Shown here in pieces: positions 47,810-58,290 of a DNA stretch of 64,000 bases. Positions within the stretch are counted from its first letter, which is position 1. Each line of letters begins with the position of its first letter. Position numbers and translations under genes: made by a program. Under the pieces are notes generated by a model that did no database searches, was not told where the DNA came from, and was given only the letters and a program-made list of their open reading frames with translations. Source of the DNA: Crocodylus rhombifer (lineage: Eukaryota > Chordata > Crocodylia > Crocodylidae); the NCBI GenBank assembly GCA_038503035.1, contig JAVSML010025154.1, positions 186,001 through 250,000 on the forward strand, in the 5' to 3' direction.

Positions 47810-48046
47810 GACAGTGATGGAGATACTTTGACATCATCAGATGTCTCCCACTTTGAGACAGAATCTCTGCAAATTAGGGACCAGGAAACCCAAGCTGATG
47901 TGGAGCAGCTCAGTAATCTGGAGAGCTCAGAGTATTCCTCCCAAGTAGCTGGGGCAGAGTTAAGAGAAATGCAGACAGGCTTTGAACTTACTGTGCAGAT
48001 ATCCCCACTCAAAGACAGCAAGAAGCAGCAAGAGCATGTGACGATG
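47810..48046 (+). CDS. Gene 2, internal exon with a degenerate module
   Basis: Plus-strand exon of 237 nt (79 codons), phase 0 at both ends. The acceptor is TTCACCAGTCTTTGCAG before GACAGTGATGG, and the donor is ATG followed by GTAAGTGG. It starts D-S-D-G-D-T, resembling the start of the 996-nt gene 1 exon (D-P-V-E-D-T), and shares the acidic Gln/Glu-rich linker. The module is recognisable but worn (AELREMQTGFELTVQ, then KKQQEHVTM). A CR1 3' end at about 47716-47788 lies only about 20 nt upstream of the acceptor. The gene reads away from gene 1, so the two are head to head. No upstream exon was identified; the gene must start 5' of here, because this exon opens from an acceptor without a convincing Met. 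Confidence 0.8.
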
Positions 48047-48554
48047 GTAAGTGGAAATTAACACTGAATTAAAGATAAGGGCATCAAGGGAGAATTGGAG
48101 GCCAGCCAAGGTGCTCAGTTTTCAGAGGAAAATGGGGGTGTGAGATGCACACAATTATACCTCCCATAAGGTACCACAGCAACGCTGATGGACACAAGTT
48201 AACATCTGATCTGAAATGAAATACTTCTTTTTGGTTCAGTGAACTATATGTTTTGATGTGGGTCAGCTGGATCCTAAAGGAAACACTTTGTTTCAATTTT
48301 CCTGAGGGAAAGCTGCAGAAAATGTTCATTTAATTGAAATCCCATTTTCTGTCCAAAAAAAAAATAAATCAGAAATTCCTGAACAGTTCAAAGAAAGACC
48401 TTCTCAGCTTGCTCGTAGATGTTGCAGAACTAATGAGTCAGTATTTTAGTGTTTCATTATCCCAATTTTTTAGCTCTCTCAAAACCTATCAAGGCCTGAT
48501 TAGGGCTCTTCTATCAACATAATCTCAATTTATACTTTCTCCGATCTGTGCCAG

Positions 48555-48890
48555 GATCTCCCCAGATATAACCCAGCATTGTCACATATACTAGATGATG
48601 TGACGAAGAGCCTGGATGGTAAGAGCCATGCAGTACATTTGGAGCCCAGGGCAAAGAGAGAAGGTGATACTTTGCAGCCAGAAGCATTCAGCAGTGAGGA
48701 TGAGATGAACAATCTGGAGGAGCTGGAACAGCCGTGCACGGGTCAGGTCACGGCAGTTGATCTTGATTTGGAGAAGATCAGGTGGAATTCCGCAATGACC
48801 AGGCTGAAGTACGAATATGAAGATAATGAAAAGCAAAGGCAGCATGAGGAGAAAATGGAGCAGATACAGCAGCAGACAGCACAGAGATCA
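48555..48890 (+). CDS. Gene 2, internal exon with one intact coiled-coil module
   Basis: Plus-strand exon of 336 nt (112 codons), phase 0 at both ends. The acceptor is TTTCTCCGATCTGTGCCAG before GATCTCCCC, and the donor is TCA followed by GTAAGCTGG. The first 70 residues are an acidic linker (D/E-rich, with a SSEDEMNNLEELEQ stretch). The module follows at about residues 75-112: LDLEKIRW, then LKYEYED and EKQRQHEEKMEQIQQQ. That last part equals gene 1 module 4 at about 18 of 24 positions. Splicing to the exon at 47810-48046 upstream and to the membrane exon at 50898 downstream keeps the frame. Confidence 0.85.
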
Positions 48891-50897
48891 GTAAGCTGGG
48901 ACGGAAAATGGGTTTGGGTATGACAGAGGGGGAAACAGGCAACAAACATTTAATGTTGCTATTTCCACACTTCCATAAGGCCTCTTTTCTTTGATTTTGC
49001 AAGAACACACTTATCTGTTTTTAAATTAGATGTGAGAAAATTAGCCACGCTGCTCACACCACTGTTCATAGAAGAGCTGTTTCCCATCTAAGCACAAGGA
49101 TAGCAATCACTGCAGTAAAACCAAAACTCAGGAATGAAGTTTATAGGGTAGAGTTATCCAGAGGATTATTTTCTAAATGATGATTATACCCATGTAACAG
49201 ATCTTATGGATGGCTTGAATGGTTATCTGCCTCTACAACAGAGTTGGTCAAAGAGGTTATAATGCTGGAATGGCTTCTGCTAAATTTCCTGAGTTGCACA
49301 TCATAAATATATCAGAGCCAAGAGCTGTGAAAAAAATGTTCCAGAGGATGAGCTACACCCCTTGCTAATTAGCTTTGTTGAAGTCCAAATATTTGTAATA
49401 TTTGATTCATTGCTATTATATGTCTAGTCTGAAAAAACCAGTAGGGTTAGCAGATGTGTCATTTTCAGACATCAGATGAGTGAGTTCTTCATCAATTTTG
49501 CTGTCTTGGGCTTGATTCTTCTCTTACCTTGAATAGTTTTATCCCTGATGCATGTAAGAGAAAAATAAGTGCCTGGATATGGGAAGAGGCACATGTATCC
49601 TTAGCTTTTCTTGTAGGCCTGGTATGGTGGGTTAGCACAAAGTAGATAGGCATGTGTTTCATATTGTTTTATATTGTTATTTATGTATACTAAAGTAGCT
49701 TTTAGGAGCCTCTGTTGTGGATCAGGGCTGCATTATGTTAAGTACTATACAAAGAAGGAGGTGTTAGTGTTCCCTATAGCACCCTTAGTTTAGAAATAAG
49801 TCTTCTGGGTTAGATGGTATTTCACTTACACTGGTGGTAGGTAGCAGTGTAACACCAGTGAAACCAATGGAGTGAGACCAGTGTAAAAGAGATAAAAATC
49901 AGTCCCAGTGTAGATTTGGATAAGTGACTGGAGTTCCTCTGAGCTTGATCAAAAAAAGGCCCACTGCCAACTGCTTTATTAATTTACAGCCTAATAACTC
50001 CATTGGTTGGGCTGTATAATGGACCTTCGGAGATAAATGAGGCTCTCCAGAGAGATGAACTAATGCAAACTCAGACCTTCCTGGTGGCCAGATTTTACAA
50101 ATGGAGGACTAGGTGCATGGTGGATCTAGGATTTTGAAAAAGGGGTTACAGATGGTTCAGTACTTCATCACATATAACTCAACATATTTATCTCCAGTTA
50201 AAGAGAAAGTAGCTTTACTAATAATCTGGGAGCACTATTGCAAGGTGCACTGATTTGCTATTTCATATATTAAATTAAAAAAAACCCACAAACTAGGGAA
50301 AAAAGAGTCAAAATATTCAAAACTATATTGTGTCATTAGCCCCATATTCATTATAGTTAAAAGTATGTTTCTTATTCAGATTCATAAAACAAAATCTAGC
50401 CTCCTTGAGGGTCCTGACAGTACCTTCAGTACTTCACTGTCAGTCATTTCAACACCTTGAGTTAATATTATCACATGAATTAAAGTTTTTGGCTACAGCT
50501 AAAAACAGCCTGCAGGCCTATGAAATAGAAGAGAGGCATTACCAGGAATGGCTAACAGTCAGCAAAACAGCAGAAGAAAGGCAGTCCAAATAGTGAAATA
50601 TCAAGACGGTTAAAAAGGACAGAGGGCCGTTAACACCTGTGCAATGGAGAGAAAATAGCAGGGATCAGAGAGATGATAATAAGCCACAGAGTCAACTGAT
50701 CCTCTCAGCATTGCCTGAACAGAAATGTCACTGGTCCTCCCAGGCATTTAGTTTAAAAGTTTTGGTGGAGCAGGAAACAAAACGGGGTGCGGCTGCACCA
50801 CTACATACCTCCTGGATCTGCCTCTGATGAAGTGTACCTAGTAGAGGCATATGAACGGAGGGCAGGTGAACATTACATATCTCTTTCTTTTCCACAG
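48891..50897 (+). other. Gene 2 intron before the membrane exon
   Basis: Two kb between donor and acceptor. A short protein-like stretch near 50510-50590 (YEIEERHYQEWLTV) ends at a TAG and lacks a donor, so it is at most a decayed exon. The intron 48047-48554 is empty. Confidence 0.6.
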
Positions 50898-51107
50898 TTT
50901 ATCCAAGGACTCCATGACCTACCCCAGCCGCAGAACCAGCATGCTTTGTTTTTATACTGCTTCATCTTTATACATGTCATTTACACAGTGAGGGAGCTGG
51001 CTTTCTATTTCATTATGAGGCATTACAGCTTCTGCTTTGCCATTGTGCTGTATTTCTTTTTCAAGAAGATTTTTCTGGATTATGTAAATAAGAAAAAATG
51101 TTCCTAA
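50898..51107 (+). CDS. Gene 2, last exon: C-terminal hydrophobic hairpin and stop
   Basis: Plus-strand terminal exon of 69 codons plus TAA. The acceptor is ATCTCTTTCTTTTCCACAG before TTTATCCAAGG, phase 0. It encodes a polar lead with PQPQNQ, hydrophobic segment 1 at residues 17-31 (contains LFLYCFIFIHVIY), then VREL, hydrophobic segment 2 at about 35-55, and a basic end (KK... NKKKCS). The match to the last exon of gene 1 is gap-free to residue 57. The dibasic/tribasic C-terminus after the last hydrophobic segment would fit an ER or Golgi membrane protein with a cytosolic tail, but the topology is inferred. The 2-kb intron before it holds no convincing extra exon; an open stretch at 50405-50593 ends in a stop and lacks clear borders. 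Confidence 0.85.
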   Translation, partial: FIQGLHDLPQPQNQHALFLYCFIFIHVIYTVRELAFYFIMRHYSFCFAIVLYFFFKKIFLDYVNKKKCS

Positions 51108-51350
51108 AGCAACAGCACATTCTCTACAGCTAAAGATGCTGATCTATCCCCATTTCTTTTTACTTTTTCTGCTTTGCAGCTCTGCTATTCTTTCCTAACT
51201 ACACTGAGCATTTCCACTATTGTTATATGAAAAAGGATGTAACTTGTGCAAGTGTAACCTATTCTCTTTCAAAAGTTGTTGCTGAATATCATACATTTCT
51301 TGCTGTCTCGTTAACATATTCAGCATGATTCTGTCACATTCACCAATACT

Positions 51351-51356
51351 AATAAA
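51351..51356 (+). terminator. Possible polyadenylation signal of gene 2
   Basis: AATAAA about 245 nt after the gene 2 stop codon, followed by a TTTTGTGTG stretch that could serve as the GU-rich downstream element. Another AATAAA lies near 51799. Choice between them is not decidable from sequence alone. Confidence 0.4.
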
Positions 51357-52009
51357 ATTTTGTGTGATAAGAAAGCCATTTTGAATGTATGTTTCCATTT
51401 ATGCTTAGTTTCTTGGACATAGCTATAAACCTTATATCTGCAAGGCTGTATGGATGGGGAACTACATGGCAATGTACTTTTGGTGTTTTGTTTTCAAGAG
51501 GATTCATTTGTTCCTGTCTACAGTATGCCACAGTCTTGAGTTTCATGCTCTTTTGAGAATGGGATAGGACATTTTCACTAACAAAAACTGACATTCTCTT
51601 TGCAGTTGAGGTCTTATGAATGCTGAGGTCCCAGTACTAATAAGAAGGGTTTTAGGATATAATTCAAATAGAAAGGTCAGACACATTGAATCCATGCAGA
51701 ATATGGCTATGTCCCTTTCCCAATCATCTGTCATATAGCATTTTGCTATGTGCCTGGAAAAGAAGCTATATGCCATATAGAATATTAGCAATGAGCAAAT
51801 AAAATCTCATTAGCACTTTATATTAGAATTAGAGCATAAATCACCCACATGATTAGAATTAGAGCATAAATCACCTAGCCATATTGTACTTATTATTCGG
51901 TGTCCTTATTCTTCTCCCAGGTTACACTGTATACCTAATATGGAAACTAGGAGTGCCTGGGTTTCTCAAAGATGGTGTTCAAAAAACTGCCTGACTCAAA
52001 GGTTTAGCA

Positions 52010-52298
52010 CAGTGATTTTCAACCAGAGTTTATGAGATGCCTATAAGGGTGCTGTAAGATGCCGCATAATATTAGCACCGGTAGGTGTGCAAACACCTAT
52101 GCATAATTCACAAGACAAACCCAGAGATTTCAAATAGGAATCTATAGTGTCAAAAACATTCTGACTTGGTGTGGTCTTCCTGAGTTCTTCACAGCAGAAG
52201 AAATATTTTATTATTTTTTCATATTAAAAAATGAATGAAAGGTAAAAGCTGGCATTTTTTGAGGTGTGCCTTGAGTCTTAAAAGGTTGAGAACCACTG
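52010..52298 (+). mobile_element. Non-autonomous hAT element, copy 2 of a pair
   Basis: Ends CAGTGATTTTCAACC and GGTTGAGAACCACTG. Flanking 8-mers GTTTAGCA and GTCTAGCA agree at 7 of 8. The interior is homologous to 31982-32310, including AATATTAGCACCGGTAGG and ATTCACAAGACAAACCCAG. It lies about 900 bp downstream of gene 2. Confidence 0.85.
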
Positions 52299-54117
52299 GT
52301 CTAGCAATGATATGGGTATAATTTCACCTTACTTCAAATGTGTTTCTGATATGCTCTGTCCTGGTTAGGATGATACTCTGTGCACATTTAAATGGCCGAG
52401 TGCTTACAGAGACCATGACAGCTAGGGCAAGATTCTTTGCATCAAGGTCATAGATACAAAAGTATCTCAGAGCCATGTCTAGATATCAGGTACTTTGCTG
52501 GTCAAATGCAGCATAAGTGGAGTTTGCCAAAGTCATCCTACAGCTAGATCCACATTTCCTATATTTTAGAAATAGTGTAAGTTCAGAAGAGTATCCAAAA
52601 GGTTGTCTATTCACAGAAAACCTTATGATCTGTAGCATAATATTCCTGAAAAGAAGCTCGACAGGGCAGGTATACTGAGGTTGTGTGGTATAGATACAAC
52701 CTACACATGGGTGTTTGTCTACATGGGCTAAATCAAGCAAAATTTTGTTTACAACTAGAGTTTCACTTCTCCCAAGGTAAATGACTGTCAACTCATGCCA
52801 ACTCCAGTAGAGTGACCTGTGCATGCTCACTGTGTATACTTCATAGTTCCTCTCTGATGTAGCAGTTACTGATGTCTGAACTACATAGGCAAATGTTTGG
52901 AATACTTACCAGAATGGGGAAGGTGCTGCTTAAGATACCTCCTCCAGTGAACGGGTTCTGCATTGGCCAGGAGGAACCAGTTTTAGTCCAATGCACGCTC
53001 AGTTTTTCCAACTGGAATTTTATTACATTTCATGCAGGTGGGGTATCACACATGAACAATCCAGCCAACTGGTGAGCCTTGTGGACCAAGGCTGGCATTT
53101 CTATCAGTGTCAATATAGAGACACTGTGTGAAGTGTACCTGGAGACCTGTATATATAGGTGTATCTGTGATAGTTAGAAGCTGACGGGAATAGATTTTTA
53201 AGACTGACAGTGAGATCTGAATGGCTGATAAAGATTATACTCTCCCAGTAAGATGTGAATTATAAGGCTCATATTTATTCACACAAACATGAATATAAAG
53301 CTTTAATGACATCTCTCTACTACTTGGGAGTGCCCATGGCTAAAAGTGTAATGGACCCAAAGGGGAAAAGATGGGATTTTCAGTGCTATTGAAAGTTTAT
53401 CTACAGACATACGCTTCTTATGACCCAGGACACTGAGAGGACAGGTAACACATGAGTCAAAGGTCCATGTGAGATGTTGTAGCCTCAGGGAGTGTTTGAT
53501 CATGGCATCATGATGACATCAATGAGATGCTTTACATAATCAGTTTAGTTGTGATTAAGGTTTGAACTGGCTGTTGGTAGCAGTGTGGGATCCTTGTGAA
53601 ACTGAGACTTCTGTCTCAGAAGCCAGTGTCACTGGTTTTGTTCCTTTCTCATTGTCCCCAGTCCATGCCTAAATCTTGTGCGCTAAGAATTACACTAATG
53701 CTCTATTTTTCAGCCTTTCAGGCTTCCTCTGTAATCTGACTGAGAGCAAGAAGCCTCTCTTTTCTGTGTTAAGAATTTTGGGTCACATTCCTCACTCACT
53801 GAAGTAATTGGAAATGTTCCCCTGACAGCAGAGAGCAGAAATTAAGTCTTCGTTTTGACTAAATCTGAATGTGCTTCCCAAAGATAACTTGCTTATAAAC
53901 AGGGCACGTGATGGGATAAGCACTTCATGTAACTTGTCTTTAAGCCACTGTTCAGCAGCCCTTGGGTTTCAGTCATTTGGAGAGTCCCTATCAATCTGTG
54001 GTTCATAGTTATTCAAAACAGTGACTACAACCGAGCACAAGTGGAAATACCCTATGGTGCATGGGCTCAAGCACTATTTTTAAAATCCCCAACTCTGTGC
54101 GTAAATCTTCTATTTAT
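52299..54117. other. Intergenic DNA, no supported feature
   Basis: AT-rich, only short frames. The same holds for 51357-52009, 54595-55166, 55571-56429 and 57011-57811. Confidence 0.55.
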
Positions 54118-54594
54118 TTAATGGATCTTTACATTCTCCCTACATTGTGCACAATGACATAAGGTTCCTGGGGAAAGAAGCATTTTGCACTGTTGTGTGT
54201 ATGACTTGTACTTAGCATGGAACCTGTAGCCTGTCTTGGACTGAAGCACAATAAACTGCTCTGGGGCCTGAAGCATATAGGGCCTTTCCCTCTTCTCAAA
54301 GAGGATGCCAAGGGCTACATAGGCCTGAAAAGCATGTGCACCCTTAAGCACAATGCCTTCAACCATGTATAGCCTGATGGAATCTCTGTACAAATATAAA
54401 TGTCCCAGCTGAACATGGGTCACAATGGTGGTGTTATTTAGCAATGAAAGCAAAAGGGACTGGGGTAGCATTGAGCTGTAGTGTTTGTGACCAGGAACAT
54501 CAAGAACATGATCTTGTAATATCACTGACCATTCTTCCTCCCACAGTTTAAAGAAGAGCTCCAGTGCCTTAGCTAGTTCATCATCAATTTGCAT
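54118..54594 (-). CDS. Intact 158-codon ORF of unknown function
   Basis: Minus-strand ATG-to-stop frame of 158 codons in AT-rich unique DNA, with an in-frame stop about 16 nt upstream of the ATG. The protein opens acidic/aromatic (ELFFKLWEEEWSVILQDHVL), has a hydrophobic middle (LPQSLLLSLLNN, then THVQLGHLYLYRD), and ends with a Cys/His pair cluster (TLCHCAQCRENV). No signal peptide is evident. Composition looks protein-like rather than random, with few Ser/Arg runs and balanced hydrophobics. It resembles none of the CR1 or hAT proteins nearby and not the coiled-coil pair. I do not recognise the family. It could be a real intronless gene, the last exon of a minus-strand gene starting further right, a retrocopy fragment, or a chance frame. 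Confidence 0.45.
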   Translation of the reverse strand: MQIDDELAKALELFFKLWEEEWSVILQDHVLDVPGHKHYSSMLPQSLLLSLLNNTTIVTHVQLGHLYLYRDSIRLYMVEGIVLKGAHAFQAYVALGILFEKRERPYMLQAPEQFIVLQSKTGYRFHAKYKSYTQQCKMLLSPGTLCHCAQCRENVKIH

Positions 54595-55166
54595 TGTTCT
54601 TCTCTGACTTCATCTTCATGCATATTATCAAGTTTCTCTTTCAGTAGGTGGTATCATTACTTACTTTGTTACGCTGGTGCTGTTTGCATCCCGAGTTTGT
54701 CTTTGTTTATTGCCATTTTAGGCACACATAGGAAGCCAGTCCTCTGAACACTTGTGTAATTTAAACCCAAAAGCCAAATGACTGGCTGAGGAGTACGAGG
54801 GGTTTTGGGTGATATGTGCATACATAATCCTACTGCTTTCAAATATAATATGTCCTTGCATTTATGATGCGCTCAAACGTTTTGAATCTCAATTTAAGAA
54901 AAAATAAAGCATCAATTAGTGATATATTTACAAGAATATTGCCACTATATTGCACATGTAAGAGCTTCACAGTGCTTGTAAGAGCTTTATCCTTTTTTTA
55001 AATTTAAGAGACAGGCTGGAGGAAATATTTGCTTTTTTAGTGTCTTACATTTAAAGGAGCACAATATTGATTCTTGCTAGGATGCTATACTCTGTGTTCT
55101 TGCCTGGACTGAGCCTAGGTAGGGAGACTCCTTATCTCCATGTCAATTAAAATAAGGCAGCCAGTG

Positions 55167-55570
55167 GAAACACATGGATGCTGAATACATGTGACATGGA
55201 GGCTGCTGAAGTGTGCTAATTAGCATGCTCCAGCAGGCTTACAGCACACTTGATTAATCTAGTCTGCTCTAACGCATGCCAAATGCCTACTTTCTCTTTC
55301 TGAAAAAGCAAATACTAAATAGTATGTGTCCGAGCAGGGGTCCGTCACATGTATAGGTGCCTTGAGAGCTGCTCTAATTAAAGTGCCCTCAGCATTACAT
55401 GTATTCAGCGTCCCACACTTCAAAATGGCAGCAGGGACACTTTAACTTAAGCTTATCTCTGCTGCCTTTTTGAAACATGGGGACACTGAATACACGTGAT
55501 GTGGAGGCTGCTGGAGTGAGCTAATTAACACGCTCCAGCAGACTCAATTAATTGAGTCTGTCCGATGCAT
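55167..55570. repeat. Three copies of a repeat unit, direct-inverted-direct
   Basis: Copy 1 at 55167-55280 and copy 3 at 55472-55570 are direct repeats, sharing CTGAATACATGTGACATGG-like text, GGAGGCTGCTG, GCTAATTA and GCTCCAGCAG. A shorter inverted copy lies at about 55346-55420 (AATTAAAGTGCCCTCAGC, then ACATGTATTCAGCGTCCC). Copies 1 and 2 form a terminal-inverted-repeat arrangement, which suggests a MITE plus an extra half-element. Confidence 0.65.
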
Positions 55571-56429
55571 TCCCCTCAGAGCATGGAAACTCAAGTCCAG
55601 TTGGTGGCTCACTCTTGTAATCACTCCCTTGCCTTCAAATGCTGACAATTTGAAATGTCCAGCCGCTATCTATGCCTTCACTTCACAACAACAGGCACCT
55701 GCCACAAAGACAGGATTTTATGGTTTGGGGTGAAACCACAGGAAATTTGGTGGTTTCATGGTCTTATGAGCATGTAGCCATGGATTTGACAGCTGTATTT
55801 GAACCCAAAGCAAAACTTCCACATTATGAAATCACACGTGCTGATAAAGTCAGTGTTGCCATGACTCTTACAATTATGGTTGCTTTTTTCTGAAAGCCCC
55901 CACTACTGGAGTCAACAGTTTGTATGTGTCTTAAGAAAAAAGGACACAAAAATGTATTTTGGTTTCAGCAAAAATCTTGGAAACACAAAGGGACTGTACC
56001 CTGAAGACTCTGAAATTGGAAAGCCCCAGATGAATGCTGTATAATAATTTCATGGGTTTCAGGAGTTACGGGGTCAGACTCTTTGGTTTTGAATGCTTGA
56101 AGTTGGTACTGAAATCAGAAAAATATTCTTTGTCACACAGGACCAAGTTTCACACAGCTTCCTTTCTAAGCCTCCCAATGGCTAGATCCACAGCTATAAA
56201 TCGAAAAGACTGTGTAATGAAAATCCCAAATCCTACCTGAGCTGAAAGAACCAGGGCTGGTTTTTTCAGATGGGAGATTTCACTCTTTTGTGATTAGTTG
56301 AAAAACATGAGAAGAAACTGGAAAGACAATTAAAAAGAAAACCTTCATAGGGAGGACACTAACACAAAAAGATGTCACAAGGAAACTAGTTACATATCAC
56401 ATAGTTTAATGGAGTGAATGCATCTAATA

Positions 56430-57010
56430 CAGTGGTGCCCAACCACTATGGGCTGTTGGCTCTGAGTAGGGCAAGGCCAGGTCCAAAGGCCAGATCTAGT
56501 GCACAGGATCAGTCTTTGGCCCCCAATCATTGTGGAGGTCAGCATGCAGGCACCATTCAGGGCATGGCCCTAGCCCAGACCCTGAATGTTGCCCCAGACC
56601 TGCGTGTGCCAGTTCAGGGCTGCCACCCTGGCCCTGTGTACCTCAAATCAGGCTCTCAGCCCTGGCCCACATACATTGGATTGGGCCCACTAACTTGGCC
56701 CCACATGAGCCAGATTGGGCCTGCTGAACTGGCTCTGTGTCCTGGCCCTGTAAGTGTTGGGTCAGGCCTGCTGCCTGGACTCTGCATATGCTGGATTGGG
56801 CCTGCCACTCTTGCCCCACATGCTGGGTCTATATGGCATACAGGATTGTCATTTGCCTCTGGGTCCTGGAAATTTGGCAGTGGGGAAGCAATGGCAGCAT
56901 TCATTGCCACTGTTCCCTCAGCCAGCAAATTTGCAGACCTATGGGGAGCCCTGCATGCCAGATAACATGGTTCTGTGAGTCAGATCTGGTCTGGAGGATG
57001 AGCACCACTG
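56430..57010 (+). mobile_element. Non-autonomous hAT element
   Basis: Left end CAGTGGTGCCCAACCACT, right end GATGAGCACCACTG. Flanks ATCTAATA and ATCTAAAT share 6 of 8 bases. The interior (about 56560-56860) contains loose tandem-like units around GGATTGGGCC and TGGCCCCACATG-type words, giving the spurious long frames there. No transposase is encoded. Confidence 0.75.
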
Positions 57011-57811
57011 ATCTAAATGGCTAGAAGCAAAACCCCAGATCTGAACAGTTCCCTAATTTTTGGGGAAGTTTAGATCTGTATTTGGATTCAGATCTGGCAG
57101 CTGCTTCCTGACTTCCTAATGGGCCAAAGTTCCAGGCTTGAACTGGGAAAGTTTGGACCCCAATCAAATGTGCATGCTATTTATTTAAATCTGTGCCAGG
57201 AAGCCAGACAGGAGTAGGCTGCAGTGGGCTATTGATATTATTTACTATTTAATTATTAATTTAGACACAAGCGGTACAGTAATGCTGAATGAAATGACCT
57301 AATTTACATGCCTGAGTATGAATTAAGGTGCATGTGTAATTCTGCATGTCTGTGGGGCCAGGAGGGATCTGTCGACCCCCCCTAAGCTTCCTACTATACT
57401 AAAAAATCCCAACTGCTCAATCCATTCTGCCCTAGAAATACACTGATGTTGAATTTCTTTGCAAAGAAGCAGTCTGGAAAGGTTTGCTTGTTTGTTTTTA
57501 ATTAAAGGTGAACTTCTTCCTTATGCAGAAGGTCCAGCTGCATTTCTGAGAACTTTGTAGGAATTTGTCTCTACCTCAGCAATGAACCCAGACCCACATG
57601 AAGTACATCTTGAATTTAAAATGAACTTTTGTGAATACAGGGTTTTACCAAGTTTAATCAAAGTGTGGCTTTCCCCCAGTTAATTTCAGAGGATTTTTTT
57701 GGAGGGAGAGGGAAGAGAATTAGCTACAAACAGCCAGTAGCAGTAAGCCTAAAATGGCTTAAACCAAAAGTGAAACTGTCAGCTTTCATGGTTCCAGACA
57801 TAGGGCATGTA

Positions 57812-58290
57812 GAATGTGTCCACACAAGGTGTTTATTGTGGAGTAGACTAATTAGCTGTGCAATAAACATTTCAACCTCTATGTGTGCACTGCTATTAGG
57901 TTGGAGTAAATTAATTTACGCTGCAGCAGGATAGCACTTGTAAATACAAGTAATATCCTGCTGCAGTGTAAAAAACTCTGTAGCAGCACACGTGTAGACA
58001 TTGCCTCATGGCTGGGGCATGTGAGTGCTTCAGTGCAGGGGCTGCCTGCCAGATAGCCCTGCACTCAAGCATCCTCATGCCCCAGCCAGCCCTTCCATGG
58101 CATGTTGAAACAGGGGGAGCAGCTCTGAACTGACCCCCAGGACCCCTTGCCAGTTGAGGCTGCTCCACCCTGGCTCAACATGTTGCGATCTTGGGAGCAT
58201 GTGCAGATGCATGCCCAGGAGCAATACACTCAGGTGCAAACTGCACTGGAGCTGACTACTTCACATTCATTGCATATGTGGATATGCCCA
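57812..58290. mobile_element. MITE-like element, TGGGCA..CCACA ends
   Basis: The left part reads AATGTGTCCACACAAGG. The right end, reverse-complemented, reads TGGGCATATCCACATATGC. The left third has palindromic text (GGAGTAGACTAATTAGCTG; GCAGCAGGATAGCAC against GTAATATCCTGCTGCAG). The right half is GC-richer. No coding potential. Confidence 0.5.

Noticed and set aside
50405..50593. Possible extra exon of gene 2
   Set aside because: Protein-like residues near its end, but it terminates at a stop before the membrane exon and lacks a donor; no counterpart seen in gene 1.
56414..56965. 183-codon plus-strand frame
   Set aside because: Lies within a hAT element with repeated GGCCTG-type words; the overlapping frames on both strands show it is compositional.
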